Part shown: piece by piece, positions 1-8,127 of the stretch
Position numbering within the stretch: the first letter of the stretch is position 1
How the letters are laid out: every line of letters begins with the position of its first letter
From: Pseudomonadota bacterium
Lineage (GTDB): Bacteria > Pseudomonadota > Alphaproteobacteria > Rhizobiales > Xanthobacteraceae
Reading direction: 5' to 3'
Length of the DNA stretch: 64,000 bases
Assembly: GCA_023387735.1 (NCBI GenBank)
Contig: JAEWHP010000032.1
Span: 160,088 to 224,087 of the forward strand
Made by a program: the position numbers and the translations under genes
Notes under the pieces: model-generated
Databases searched by the model: none
Told to the model about the DNA's origin: nothing
What the model saw: the letters and a program-made list of their open reading frames with translations, nothing else

Positions 1-819
1 CACCACCCTGCCCGTCGACTGCCGCTGCAACGTGTCGTCGCCGATCGCGGTTGCCGTGCGCAAGGCCGCGTCGATGTCGCCGTCCTCGAGGAAGCCCGGC
101 CGCTTCTGGGCCTCGCGATTGACCCAGACGCCGGCGAGACAATCCGCCTGCAGCTCGACCTTGACCTGCAGCGCGTTGGCTTCCGCCTTGCTGCCGGCCT
201 GCTGCTGCAGCCGCTGCACCCGCGGCAGGATGCCGAGCAGGTTCTGGATGTGATGGCCCGCCTCATGCGCGATGATGTAGGCCGTCGTGAACTTGCACGC
301 GCTGCCCGAGCAACCGCGAAAACGCGTCTCGACCTCGCGGAAGAACGCGGTGTCGAGGAATATCTGCTTGTCCGGCGGGCAGTAGAACGGCCCCATTGCC
401 GACTGAGCCATGCCGCAGCGTCCGCCATTGGTGGCGTTCTTGAACAGCACGATGCGCGGTCCCGTATAATTCTGACCGCTGGCCTGGAAGATCTCGCTCC
501 AGCGATCGTCGATTTCGCCGAGAATGCCGGCGATCATGCTGCCGACCTCGTCCTTGGGCGCGCCGGTCTTCGCCGGTCCCGAACGGCGATCGGTCTGATA
601 GGTCGGCGCCTGGTTGCCGCCGGTGAGAATCTCGGCGCCGCCGATCAGCAGGCGCGGATCGATGCCGAAGGCGTAGCCGACGAGGCCGAGGATGATGATG
701 GTGCCGATGCCGAGCCCGCCGCCGCCCATCGGCAGGCCGAAGCCGCCGCCGCCACCCCCACCGCTATCGTCGCGACGATCATCGATCTGGTCGCTGCGGC
801 GGAAATCATCGTAACGCAT
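1..819 (-). CDS. Neutral zinc metallopeptidase, YpfJ family (3' end cut by window)
   Basis: Membrane-anchored zinc peptidase of the YpfJ type. Read on the minus strand it starts with MRYDDFRR, followed by a glycine-rich stretch (about residues 20-37), one transmembrane segment and a long soluble domain. The zinc motif HEAGH is at residues 185-189. The frame is open to base 1, so 273 residues are visible and the C-terminus lies outside the window. Substrate and function of the family are poorly known. It diverges from ccrM across about 250 bp. Confidence 0.85.
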   Translation of the reverse strand, partial: MRYDDFRRSDQIDDRRDDSGGGGGGGFGLPMGGGGLGIGTIIILGLVGYAFGIDPRLLIGGAEILTGGNQAPTYQTDRRSGPAKTGAPKDEVGSMIAGILGEIDDRWSEIFQASGQNYTGPRIVLFKNATNGGRCGMAQSAMGPFYCPPDKQIFLDTAFFREVETRFRGCSGSACKFTTAYIIAHEAGHHIQNLLGILPRVQRLQQQAGSKAEANALQVKVELQADCLAGVWVNREAQKRPGFLEDGDIDAALRTATAIGDDTLQRQSTGRVV

Positions 820-975
820 GGCGGTATTTCCTCATCCCGGCTGTTGGCTCAATACCTAACGCAGTAGTCACGTAAAATTTCCATTCCATTAATCAATAAC
901 CCGTCCGGCAAATATTGCCTAGTACATCCAAACCCGCAATCTTTCCGGGCAATCTCTTCTCAGCAACAATACCGA

Positions 976-991
976 TTAAGTCGATTTTTAC
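976..991 (+). promoter_or_regulatory. Candidate CtrA box upstream of ccrM
   Basis: TTAA, seven bases, then TTTAC. This is one mismatch from the alphaproteobacterial CtrA consensus TTAA-N7-TTAAC, about 80 bp before the ccrM start. Caulobacter ccrM is activated by CtrA, so position and gene both fit. A one-mismatch site this short can arise by chance. Confidence 0.35.
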
Positions 992-1052
992 TTTGCCGGG
1001 TCAATGTAGCGCCAGTCGGTTGTTTAGTCCCGCGTCGCCGGCAGCGTCGCCT

Positions 1053-1071
1053 GAGTCAGAGTAATTGAGTC
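1053..1071 (+). promoter_or_regulatory. Two GANTC methylation sites at the ccrM start
   Basis: GAGTC occurs at 1053-1057 and again at 1067-1071, the second directly abutting the ATG at 1072. GANTC is the sequence CcrM methylates. Caulobacter ccrM carries paired GANTC sites in its leader that couple its transcription to methylation state. I found no other GANTC in the 250 bp upstream. Confidence 0.6.
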
Positions 1072-2205
1072 ATGGTTGTGTCGCGTCGCGGGGCGTCTGC
1101 AAGGGCGCCCCGCACTAAATTCGAGCCTGATTCCAGCGCTCGTATCGTCGTCGGCGATTGCGTCGCCGAGATGTCGAAGCTTCCGGCCGGTTCGGTCGAT
1201 CTGGTGTTCGCAGATCCCCCGTATAACCTGCAGCTGAAGGGCGAACTCAAGCGCCCCGACGAATCCCATGTCGATGCCGTCAACAACGACTGGGACAAGT
1301 TTTCATCCTTCGCGGCTTACGACGATTTCACCCGCGCATGGCTGCTCGCCTGCCGCCGGATCATGAAGCCGTCGGCGACGCTGTGGGTGATCGGCTCCTA
1401 CCACAACATTTTCCGCGTCGGCTCGATCATGCAGGACCTCGGCTTCTGGGTCCTCAACGACATCGTCTGGCGCAAGTCCAATCCGATGCCGAATTTCCGT
1501 GGCCGCCGCTTCACCAATGCGCACGAAACCATGATCTGGGCCGCGCGTGACGAAAAGGCCAAGGGCTATACGTTCAACTATGAAGCGTTGAAGGCCGCCA
1601 ACGAGGACGTGCAGGCGCGTTCCGACTGGCTGATTCCGCTTTGCACCGGCGAAGAGCGCCTCAAGGGCGCCGATGGCAAGAAAGTGCACCCGACCCAGAA
1701 GCCCGAGGGCCTGCTGGCGCGCGTGCTACTGTCGTCGTCGAAGCCCGGCGATCTCGTGATCGATCCCTTCAACGGCACCGGCACGACCGGCGCCGTGGCA
1801 AAACGTCTCGGCCGCCGCTACATCGGCTTCGAACGCGACCAGACCTATGCCAAAGCGGCCGAAGCGCGGATCGCCGCGATCGAACCGCTGCCCGAGGCAA
1901 CGCTGGCGCCGTTCATGACCGCGCGCGAAGCGCCCCGCGTGGCATTCTCCGAACTGATCGAGCGCGGCATGATTCCGCCAGGTACCAGGCTCGTGGATTC
2001 CAAGAAACGCCATGGCGCGCTCGTCCGTGCCGACGGCGCCATCATGCTCGGCGACAAGGTCGGCTCGATCCACCGCATCGGCGCGGTGGCGCAAGGCGCG
2101 CCGGCCTGCAACGGCTGGACCTTCTGGCACGTCGAAACCAAGAACGGCCTGCGGCTGATCGACGAACTGCGGGCCGAAATTCGCTCCGAAATGGCTGTAG
2201 GCTAA
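1072..2205 (+). CDS. ccrM: Cell-cycle DNA adenine methyltransferase CcrM
   Basis: Beta-class N6-adenine methyltransferase expected to methylate GANTC after replication and so time cell-cycle transcription. The catalytic DPPY motif is at residues 48-51 and the AdoMet-binding DPFNGTGTTG at 231-240, in the beta-class order with the target-recognition region between them. Residues from about 270 on match the C-terminal extension that CcrM needs for DNA binding. The length of 377 is a little longer than the Caulobacter enzyme (about 358). No strong Shine-Dalgarno precedes the ATG. The gene is monocistronic, with a perfect inverted repeat after the stop. Confidence 0.95.
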   Translation: MVVSRRGASARAPRTKFEPDSSARIVVGDCVAEMSKLPAGSVDLVFADPPYNLQLKGELKRPDESHVDAVNNDWDKFSSFAAYDDFTRAWLLACRRIMKPSATLWVIGSYHNIFRVGSIMQDLGFWVLNDIVWRKSNPMPNFRGRRFTNAHETMIWAARDEKAKGYTFNYEALKAANEDVQARSDWLIPLCTGEERLKGADGKKVHPTQKPEGLLARVLLSSSKPGDLVIDPFNGTGTTGAVAKRLGRRYIGFERDQTYAKAAEARIAAIEPLPEATLAPFMTAREAPRVAFSELIERGMIPPGTRLVDSKKRHGALVRADGAIMLGDKVGSIHRIGAVAQGAPACNGWTFWHVETKNGLRLIDELRAEIRSEMAVG

Positions 2206-2255
2206 TCCTGCCCTCGATTGGCACGCGCGCGGCCAAATCGATAGATCGGCAGGAC

Positions 2256-2320
2256 GGGTAGAGCGCAGCGAAACCCATCAATCGCTCGCGCATAGGGATG
2301 GGTTTCGCTGCGCTCTACCC
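2256..2320. repeat. Palindromic intergenic repeat, 24-bp arms
   Basis: The left arm at 2256-2279 and right arm at 2297-2320 are perfect reverse complements around a 17-base loop. The arms contain GTAGAGCGCAGCGAAACCC, a motif I recall as common between Bradyrhizobium genes. The transcript would form a strong hairpin after ccrM, but there is no T-run. Confidence 0.8.
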
Positions 2321-2529
2321 ATCCCACAGGCTGGCACCTCGAGAAGAACGGCCCGACAACGCACGGAATCATGCATAGCGGCCAACGGATATGCCGCGAA
2401 ATATGCCGTTGCCCACGGCTTGCGCAGGCTCAGCGATCGACGGGCATGGCAGCCGTGTCACGATCGTGAGCGTTTTCGCTCCCATTTTCGGGTATGCTCT
2501 GCACAATCATTTCCTTCGAGATTCTTCCA
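2321..2529. other. Intergenic stretch without recognised features
   Basis: This lies between the inverted repeat and the next likely start. I see no convincing gene, promoter or repeat apart from the possible upstream ATG at 2494 that would lengthen the following gene by 12 residues. Confidence 0.5.
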
Positions 2530-2859
2530 ATGCGCTCGCGAAACTCCGAGTCGTTCATCGTGTTGCCGTTGCTGCCGATCTTCCTGCTCGGCGCCTTCCC
2601 GATGCTGCTGTTGAGCCTGATGGGTCCCGCCGGACTGGTCATCCTCGGCATCCTCATCGCCTCCGTCGGGCTGACAGACGTGCTGGAGTCCAACAGCGCC
2701 TACAGCGAGCAGATCATCGTCCACGGCTACACGCGCGGGACCGAACGCGCGATCCAGCGGACCAATCTGCGATCGGAGATCCGCTTTGCCGTCACCATGA
2801 TCGTCGCGGGCGCAGGACTTGCCGCCGCAGGGCTCTACGGCGTCTTCTGCTACGGCTGA
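2530..2859 (+). CDS. Small membrane protein, unknown function
   Basis: Product of 109 residues with two clear hydrophobic regions. The first (about residues 10-45) is long enough for two helices and the second is near residues 85-105. A hydrophilic loop with several Arg and Glu lies between them. I do not recognise a family. The start at 2530 gives MRSRNSES before the first helix; an in-frame ATG at 2494 is possible and neither has a good ribosome-binding site. It stands alone between ccrM and the convergent chemoreceptor gene. Confidence 0.6.
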   Translation: MRSRNSESFIVLPLLPIFLLGAFPMLLLSLMGPAGLVILGILIASVGLTDVLESNSAYSEQIIVHGYTRGTERAIQRTNLRSEIRFAVTMIVAGAGLAAAGLYGVFCYG

Positions 2860-2871
2860 TCGCAATCGCGA

Positions 2872-4224
2872 TCAGCCCGCGCGCGCAGCCAAACGCGGCG
2901 CGCCGGATCCGGCCTGATCGACCAGATTTCCTCTGGCGTGACCCAGATAGGTCCTGATCTCCCTGGTCAGCAGGCCGGACTGGGACGACAGATCTTCCGA
3001 CGCGGTCATGGTCGATGCCGCGAGTTGCTCGGTATCCCCAGCGGTCTGCGCCAGCGCCTGGATGTCGGTGGCGATTTGCCCGACGACGGCAAACGCGTCG
3101 TCGATGTTGCGGGCGATCTCGGCGGTCGCCTGGGATTGCACGTGCGATGCCTCGGCCACCTTGCCGGTAATGTCGTTGACCTCCGCGATCACGGTGCCGA
3201 TCTCGGTAATCGAGACGCCGACGCGGTCGGCCGCGGACTGCACCTGCCCCACCTGGGTTTCGATCTCTGCCGTGAAGTTCGCCGTCTGCGTTGCCAGCGC
3301 CTTGACCTCATGGGCGACCACGGCGAAGCCGCGCCCGGCGTCGCCGGCGCGCGCAGCCTCGATCGTCGCATTCAGCGCCAGAAGGTTGGTCTGGCTGGCG
3401 ATCGCGTTGATCGACTTGACGACATCGCTGATGCGGGCCGCAACATCCCTCAACACGTCGACGCTGCCGGCGGCATCGGTGACGCGCTCCACCGCGCGCC
3501 CGGCGATGTCCGACGAGCGCTGAATATCGGCGCCCACTTCGCTCGCCTTGGAGGAAAGCTGTGCAGTCGCCGACACGACCGACTGCAGGTTGGCGGCGGC
3601 CTGCCCGGAGGCCGCGCCGATCGAAGTGATACGCTCGCGCGTGGTGGAAGCGCCGCCGCGCAGGTTGCCCGCGGTTCCGCTCATCTCCGCCGCGCCGTTA
3701 TCCAGCGCTGCAACGATGGCACTCACGCTGCCCTCCAGTTCGGCGGTTTGACGTTCGAACTGCCGAATCCGGATCTCGATGCTCGACGTCGCGTCGTTGA
3801 TCGTGTGGGCGCCCTGCAGCAACGCGCCATGCAGCCCGTCCGGCAGGATCCGCCGGTAATACTTGTTGTGATGGACCGCATCCATCGCCGCCGTCGCCTC
3901 GCGGACGAAAGCATCGCAGCCGTCGATCATGTCATTGACCGCGTGGAGCAACTCAGTGGCGCTGTCATGCTCCGGAATCGCGAGCACGCGGGCCTCGAAA
4001 TCGCCAGCAGCAATCCGCCGGCAGACGTCCTTCGCCTGCCGCATCAGGCGCGCCGTGCCAGCAATCCAGAACATCGCAAGACCGAGGCAGGCGATCGCTG
4101 CCGCCTCGATCGCGACGAAAGCGCGAGGGTAATTCAGCCAAAGCAAAACCATCGCGGCCAGCGATCCGCAGATCGCGGCCGCAATGCTAAGCAGCGCTCT
4201 TGAGAGAGAAGACGAGTTCTTCAT
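2872..4224 (-). CDS. Methyl-accepting chemotaxis protein without a periplasmic sensor (CetA-like)
   Basis: 450 residues. Two transmembrane helices (about 10-31 and 36-58) are separated by only a few residues, so there is no periplasmic ligand domain. A HAMP-like region follows (about 58-110), then a long coiled-coil signalling domain. Its conserved tip is at 276-311 (SQTNLLALNATIEAARAG, then GFAVVAHEVKALA), which contacts CheA/CheW. Its start lies inside the 3' end of the upstream PAS gene (38-bp overlap), so the two are probably translated together. The likely job is to pass energy or redox signals sensed by that PAS protein to the flagellar motor. Confidence 0.9.
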   Translation of the reverse strand: MKNSSSLSRALLSIAAAICGSLAAMVLLWLNYPRAFVAIEAAAIACLGLAMFWIAGTARLMRQAKDVCRRIAAGDFEARVLAIPEHDSATELLHAVNDMIDGCDAFVREATAAMDAVHHNKYYRRILPDGLHGALLQGAHTINDATSSIEIRIRQFERQTAELEGSVSAIVAALDNGAAEMSGTAGNLRGGASTTRERITSIGAASGQAAANLQSVVSATAQLSSKASEVGADIQRSSDIAGRAVERVTDAAGSVDVLRDVAARISDVVKSINAIASQTNLLALNATIEAARAGDAGRGFAVVAHEVKALATQTANFTAEIETQVGQVQSAADRVGVSITEIGTVIAEVNDITGKVAEASHVQSQATAEIARNIDDAFAVVGQIATDIQALAQTAGDTEQLAASTMTASEDLSSQSGLLTREIRTYLGHARGNLVDQAGSGAPRLAARAG

Positions 4225-4723
4225 AGGCGACTTTCTTCGACGCGACGAAATCGGTCAGGGCCTTGAAGCCCGCGGCGAGCGCCTCTTTCCCGTTGGCGTG
4301 GCTGCGTTCGATCCTGAGCACGTCGGCGTAGAGCGGCACGATGATTGTTTCGATCACGTCGCGATCGGGGGCGCGGCGGTTGGAATGGTATCCGATCATT
4401 TCGCCGCTGGCGTCGTAGGACGGCGTGACGTGCGCGAAGACCCAGTAGTGATCGCCATTCCTGGCCATGTTCTTGACGAAGGCGAATATCTCGCGGCGAT
4501 CCTCGATGGTCTCCCACAGCAGGCGGAATACGCTGCGCGGCATGTCCGGATGGCGGATGATGCTGTGGGGCTGGCCGATCAGTTCGGCTTCGCGATAGCC
4601 TGCAATTTTGCAGAACAGGCTGTTGGCGTAGGTCAGGCGTCCCCTGAGGTCGGTCTTCGAAACGATCATTTCGGAAACGGGAAAGAAGGTCTCGCGACCG
4701 CTCGGGGTGACGTGGTTGGCCAT
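4187..4723 (-). CDS. Aer-like PAS sensor protein (CetB-like)
   Basis: 178 residues with a single PAS domain (about 20-125) and a helical tail, and no transmembrane segment. Motifs shared with the FAD-binding PAS of Aer include NSLF, HPDMP (58-62) and NGDHYW (89-94). In E. coli this domain is fused to HAMP and signalling domains; here it is separate and overlaps the MCP gene by 38 bp. The Campylobacter CetA/CetB energy-taxis pair has the same arrangement. I chose the ATG at 4723; an upstream in-frame ATG at 4765 would add 14 residues unlike the family. FAD binding is inferred. Confidence 0.85.
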   Translation of the reverse strand: MANHVTPSGRETFFPVSEMIVSKTDLRGRLTYANSLFCKIAGYREAELIGQPHSIIRHPDMPRSVFRLLWETIEDRREIFAFVKNMARNGDHYWVFAHVTPSYDASGEMIGYHSNRRAPDRDVIETIIVPLYADVLRIERSHANGKEALAAGFKALTDFVASKKVAYEELVFSLKSAA

Positions 4724-4997
4724 TCTGGTTTCCGTTGCGCATCGCCGTTGAGTGCGCCTGGCCAAGGGTTAGAAACCCGAACTGAATTTTGTCTTAAGGA
4801 CTGAGCGATTTGAGAATTTTTGGATCGACGACGCGTGCTCGCGATCGAAAACAACCATAGCTGGCACTGTCTCGACACCTCGTCACGAACTCTTCGGTTG
4901 CGTTTGCTGGCAGAACTGGCGCATTGACATCCCTGCCCGCGGCAGTGCCGCCGCGCCCCGACCATTTGTCGGTAACGAGAGCCAGGGAGAATTCTGA

Positions 4998-5684
4998 ATG
5001 CTCAAATTCTATTTCAACGGATCGCCCAACCCGACCAAGGTCGCGCTCTTCCTCGAGGAAGCCGGCATCGCCTATGAGCCGGTTGCCGTCGACACCCGCA
5101 GGGGCGACCAGTTCAAGCCGGAATATCTCGCCATCAATCCGAACGCCAAGGTGCCCGCGATCGACGACGACGGCATCAAGGTCTTCGACAGCAACGCCAT
5201 CCTGCTTTATCTCGCGGAAAAGACCGGCAAGTTTCTCCCGGCAAATACGCCGGCCAATCGCGGCGAACTACTGTCGTGGCTGATGTTCGTCGCTACCGGC
5301 ATCGGCCCGTTCTCCGGCCAGGCCGTGCACTTCAAGCATTTCGCGCCGGAAAAGGTCGACTACGCCCATAACCGCTACCAGTTCGAGGCGCAGCGGCATT
5401 ACGGCATTCTCAACGACCATCTCGCCACCCGCCGCTACATGGTCGGCGATACCTACACCATCGTCGACATGGACGTCTGGGGCTGGGCGCGCATGATGGC
5501 CTTCGTCATGGGCGAGGACGCAGTGGCGAAATTTCCCAACGTCAAGAAGCTGGTCGACGAGATCTCGGCAAGGCCTGCGGCCGCCAAGGCGATCGCGCTG
5601 AAGGACAATTTCAAGTTCAAGGCGGAGATGGACGACGAAGCGCGCGGCAACATGTTCAAGCACCTGAAGATCAAGGCGGCCTGA
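4998..5684 (+). CDS. Glutathione S-transferase family protein
   Basis: 228 residues. The N-terminal thioredoxin-like domain (about 1-80) carries FYFNGSPNPTKVALFLEEAG and the cis-proline region KVPAIDDDG, followed by the glutathione-contacting DSNAILLYLAEK. The helical C-terminal domain follows. These point to a cytosolic glutathione transferase of the YfcG/Ure2p-like group. The substrate is unknown. A good Shine-Dalgarno (GGGAGA) precedes the ATG. It stands alone and is followed by a palindromic repeat. Confidence 0.9.
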   Translation: MLKFYFNGSPNPTKVALFLEEAGIAYEPVAVDTRRGDQFKPEYLAINPNAKVPAIDDDGIKVFDSNAILLYLAEKTGKFLPANTPANRGELLSWLMFVATGIGPFSGQAVHFKHFAPEKVDYAHNRYQFEAQRHYGILNDHLATRRYMVGDTYTIVDMDVWGWARMMAFVMGEDAVAKFPNVKKLVDEISARPAAAKAIALKDNFKFKAEMDDEARGNMFKHLKIKAA

Positions 5685-5695
5685 TCGAGAAGATC

Positions 5696-5782
5696 GTAGG
5701 GTGGGCAAAGGCGCACTTGCGCCGTGCCCACCATTCACGCCCTGCTCGCGATGGTGGGCACGCTTCGCTTTGCCCACCCTAC
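5696..5782. repeat. Palindromic intergenic repeat (GTAGGGTGGGCAAAG type)
   Basis: The outer arms GTAGGGTGGGCAAAG (from 5696) and CTTTGCCCACCCTAC (to 5782) are inverted. Internal GTGCCCACCAT / ATGGTGGGCAC arms match as well. I recall this element as common in Bradyrhizobium intergenic DNA. It lies between convergent genes and could terminate both. Confidence 0.8.
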
Positions 5783-5801
5783 AAACACGCTGCTCTATTA
5801 A

Positions 5802-6227
5802 TTACACCGCCACCTTCCGTTCTTCCGGGAACGGCCCGAGCACGCGCTCGACCAGCGCGGAATCGCAATATTCCTTGATCTGCCTGATCTTGCCGTCCTC
5901 GATGCGCCAGACCATGCAGTACTGATTGTCGTAGCGTTCGCCTGCCTTGGTGACGTTGTCGCCGCGGGCCTCGACCACGACAAAATCGCCTTCCGCGATG
6001 AAGTTGAACGCCACCGTACGCGGCCGGACGGCGAAGAACGAGCGGAAGTGGCCCATCAGGCCGTTGTTGATGGCGTCGCGCCCCTTGAATTCATGCGACC
6101 ACGAATATTGCCCGGTGACGACCCAGGTCGCGTCCTCGGCCAGGTTGTCGAGGAACGTGGTCCCGCTCCGGTTGGCGGAATCCGTGTAGACCTGCTGGAC
6201 GAGTTTCTTGTTGGCTGCTGCGCTCAT
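5802..6227 (-). CDS. SnoaL/NTF2-like protein
   Basis: 141 residues forming one NTF2-like (SnoaL-type) alpha+beta cone fold. Typical pieces are KKLVQQVYTD near the N-terminus, the FKGRDAI turn, and RYDNQYCMVWRIEDGKI followed by REYCDS-like IKEYCDSALV. Such proteins act as small isomerases, hydrolases or binding proteins; the reaction here cannot be read. The strong AGGAGA site supports the ATG at 6227. It is divergent from a LysR gene 90 bp away, a common arrangement for a regulator and its target. Confidence 0.85.
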   Translation of the reverse strand: MSAAANKKLVQQVYTDSANRSGTTFLDNLAEDATWVVTGQYSWSHEFKGRDAINNGLMGHFRSFFAVRPRTVAFNFIAEGDFVVVEARGDNVTKAGERYDNQYCMVWRIEDGKIRQIKEYCDSALVERVLGPFPEERKVAV

Positions 6228-6318
6228 GGCGGCTTCTCCTTTTTGATCCGTATTTCAGATCATCGCGCGCGGCCCGTCATTCTTCCAATCGATAGCTGGT
6301 ATGATATATATTCGTTCC

Positions 6319-7242
6319 ATGAATTTGATTTCGCTTGACCTCAATCTGCTGGTCGCGCTCGACGCCCTGCTCCGGGAAGCCAGTGTCAGCCGCGCGGCGA
6401 TGCGGATCGGTCTGTCGCAGCCTGCGGCGAGCCACGCATTGCAGCGGCTGCGCGACCTGATCGGCGATCCGCTGCTGGTGCGGAATGGCGCGCGGATGGA
6501 GCTGACGCCGCGGGCGCAGGCGTTGCGCGCGCCGCTGGCGCAGGCGCTCGACCAGGTCCGCGCGCTGTTCATCCCCGAAGGTTTCGATGCCGCCAGCAGC
6601 GAACGCCAGTTTCGCCTGATGATGCCTGATCTCGCCGTCGAGCTGCTGATGCCGCCGCTGATGGAGAAGATCACGAAGCTGGCGCCAAACCTGCGGATCG
6701 ACGTGGTGCCGTGGCGGGGTCCGGCGATCTTCACGCCGGAGTTCGCCCGCACCATCGACATGGTGATCTCGATCGGCAATTCCTTCAGCGGATTTCACCG
6801 GCAACGGCTTTACATCGACAGCGATGCGCTCGCGGTCCGCAAAGGGCACCCGGCCGGCATCAGGCTGAAGCGGCTGGAGACGTTTCGCGAGGCGCGCCAT
6901 GTCGCGGTCGTGATCCGCGGCCAGAGCGAGGACCTGATCGACGGCTGGCTGCGCTCCAAGGGTATCGAGCGGCGGATCGCGCTGGTCGTGCCCGGCTATA
7001 TCGAGGCGCTGCATGTTGCCGCGCGCACCGATCTGGTCGCCTTCGTGCCGCGCCGCCTGATCGGCGCGCTGGCAAAGCAATTGTCGCTGGCGACGATCGC
7101 GCCGCCGGTCGATCCCGGGATCGACGAGCAGTACATGTTCTATCCGACCCGGGCCCGGATGGATCCCGGATCGATCTGGCTGCGCAACATCATGCTCGGC
7201 ATCGGCCGCGAGATGGAGCGCACCACGAGGAAGACGGCTTAA
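6319..7242 (+). CDS. LysR-family transcriptional regulator (NodD-like)
   Basis: 307 residues. The N-terminal winged helix-turn-helix (about 1-65) includes LDLNLLVALDALL, SVSRAAMRIGLSQPAASHALQRLR and GDPLLVRNG; the C-terminal effector-binding domain follows. The N-terminus is of the NodD/LinR subgroup. I chose the ATG at 6319 because that family begins MNL-x-x-LDLNLL; an in-frame ATG at 6301 would add six residues. It probably controls the divergent SnoaL-like gene. The inducer is unknown. Confidence 0.85.
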   Translation: MNLISLDLNLLVALDALLREASVSRAAMRIGLSQPAASHALQRLRDLIGDPLLVRNGARMELTPRAQALRAPLAQALDQVRALFIPEGFDAASSERQFRLMMPDLAVELLMPPLMEKITKLAPNLRIDVVPWRGPAIFTPEFARTIDMVISIGNSFSGFHRQRLYIDSDALAVRKGHPAGIRLKRLETFREARHVAVVIRGQSEDLIDGWLRSKGIERRIALVVPGYIEALHVAARTDLVAFVPRRLIGALAKQLSLATIAPPVDPGIDEQYMFYPTRARMDPGSIWLRNIMLGIGREMERTTRKTA

Positions 7243-7252
7243 TAGATGTCAA

Positions 7253-7358
7253 ATCCTCATGGTGAGGAGGCGCGAAAGCGCCGTCTCGAACCATGTAGCC
7301 CCGCTGGTGCCATTCATCCTTCGAGACGCACGCTGACGCGTGCTCCTCAGGATGAGGT
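7253..7358. repeat. Palindromic repeat (CTCATGGTGAGGAGGCGC type)
   Basis: CCTCATGGTGAGGAG at one end and CTCCTCAGGATGAGG at the other are imperfect inverted copies. An internal GGCGCGAAAGCGCC and the CCTTCGAGACGC block lie between. The whole resembles an intergenic element widespread in Bradyrhizobium. It separates the convergent LysR and GST genes. Confidence 0.75.
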
Positions 7359-7371
7359 CTGACATGTGATC

Positions 7372-7989
7372 TCAGCGCTTCACTTCTGCCAGCACCTTCT
7401 GTACCGCCGGCCGTTCTTCCATCCGCTTGCGGTGCGCCGCCACCTTCGGCAACGTCGCGAGATCGACGCCGTCGCCCTCGAGCCAGCCGGAGATGGTGTA
7501 GAGATAGGGATCGCAGATCGTGAACTGCTCGCCCATCACCCACGGCCCCTTCAGCATCTCGCGCTCGATCAGGGCGAAGCTGGCGGCCATGGTCTCCGGC
7601 ACCTTGCGCTTCATGTCGGCGAACGAGGACTCGTCCGCCGCCCAGCGATAGCCGCGCATCTTGTGCGCATGGTTGATGTGCACCGTCGAGCAGAGATAGC
7701 TGTTGAACGACTGCGCCTGCGCGAACGCAAAGGGATCATCGGGCACCAGTTTCGCCTTCGGGAAACTGCTCGCAATGAAGGCGAGGATCGCCGGCGTCTC
7801 GGTCAGCGTGCCGCGGTCCGTCACCAGCGCCGGCACCCGTCCCTTCGGATTGATCGCCAGATATTGCGGGGTGGTCTGCTGGCTGCTCTTGAAGTCGAGC
7901 CGTTCCGCCGCGTAGTCGGCGCCGGCCTCCTCCAGGGCGATATGCGAAGCCAGCGCGCAGGTACCGGGGGCAGTGTAAAGCTTGAACAT
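7372..7989 (-). CDS. Glutathione S-transferase, beta-like
   Basis: 205 residues beginning MFKLYTAPGTCALASHIALEEAG, the typical start of bacterial beta-class enzymes in which Cys10 lies at the glutathione site. INPKGRVPALVTDRGTLTE supplies the cis-proline and glutathione-contact residues, and the helical C-terminal domain follows. An ATG at 7989 is preferred over the one at 8001 because AGGA sits six bases before it and it matches the family start. Divergent from the flavin monooxygenase gene, so they may share control. Confidence 0.88.
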   Translation of the reverse strand: MFKLYTAPGTCALASHIALEEAGADYAAERLDFKSSQQTTPQYLAINPKGRVPALVTDRGTLTETPAILAFIASSFPKAKLVPDDPFAFAQAQSFNSYLCSTVHINHAHKMRGYRWAADESSFADMKRKVPETMAASFALIEREMLKGPWVMGEQFTICDPYLYTISGWLEGDGVDLATLPKVAAHRKRMEERPAVQKVLAEVKR

Positions 7990-8127
7990 GGCGATCCTCA
8001 TGGGGAAAGCCGGACGTTAGCGGCGCGCCCCCGCGCCGTCCACCCTCGGCAGGCGCCTTCGCAGTTGCCCCCTGCCCTCCCTCATGTCATGACGCCCGAG
8101 AGGCAGGAGCGTGACAGGGGTGCAGAC

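Noticed and set aside
2391..2957. 188-codon plus-strand frame overlapping the small membrane protein
   Set aside because: Arginine-rich and out of frame with the hydrophobic gene at 2530, which has coherent membrane helices.
7366..8127. Upstream extension of the flavin monooxygenase frame
   Set aside because: It runs antisense through the whole GST gene. The Rossmann motif begins right after the ATG at 8128.
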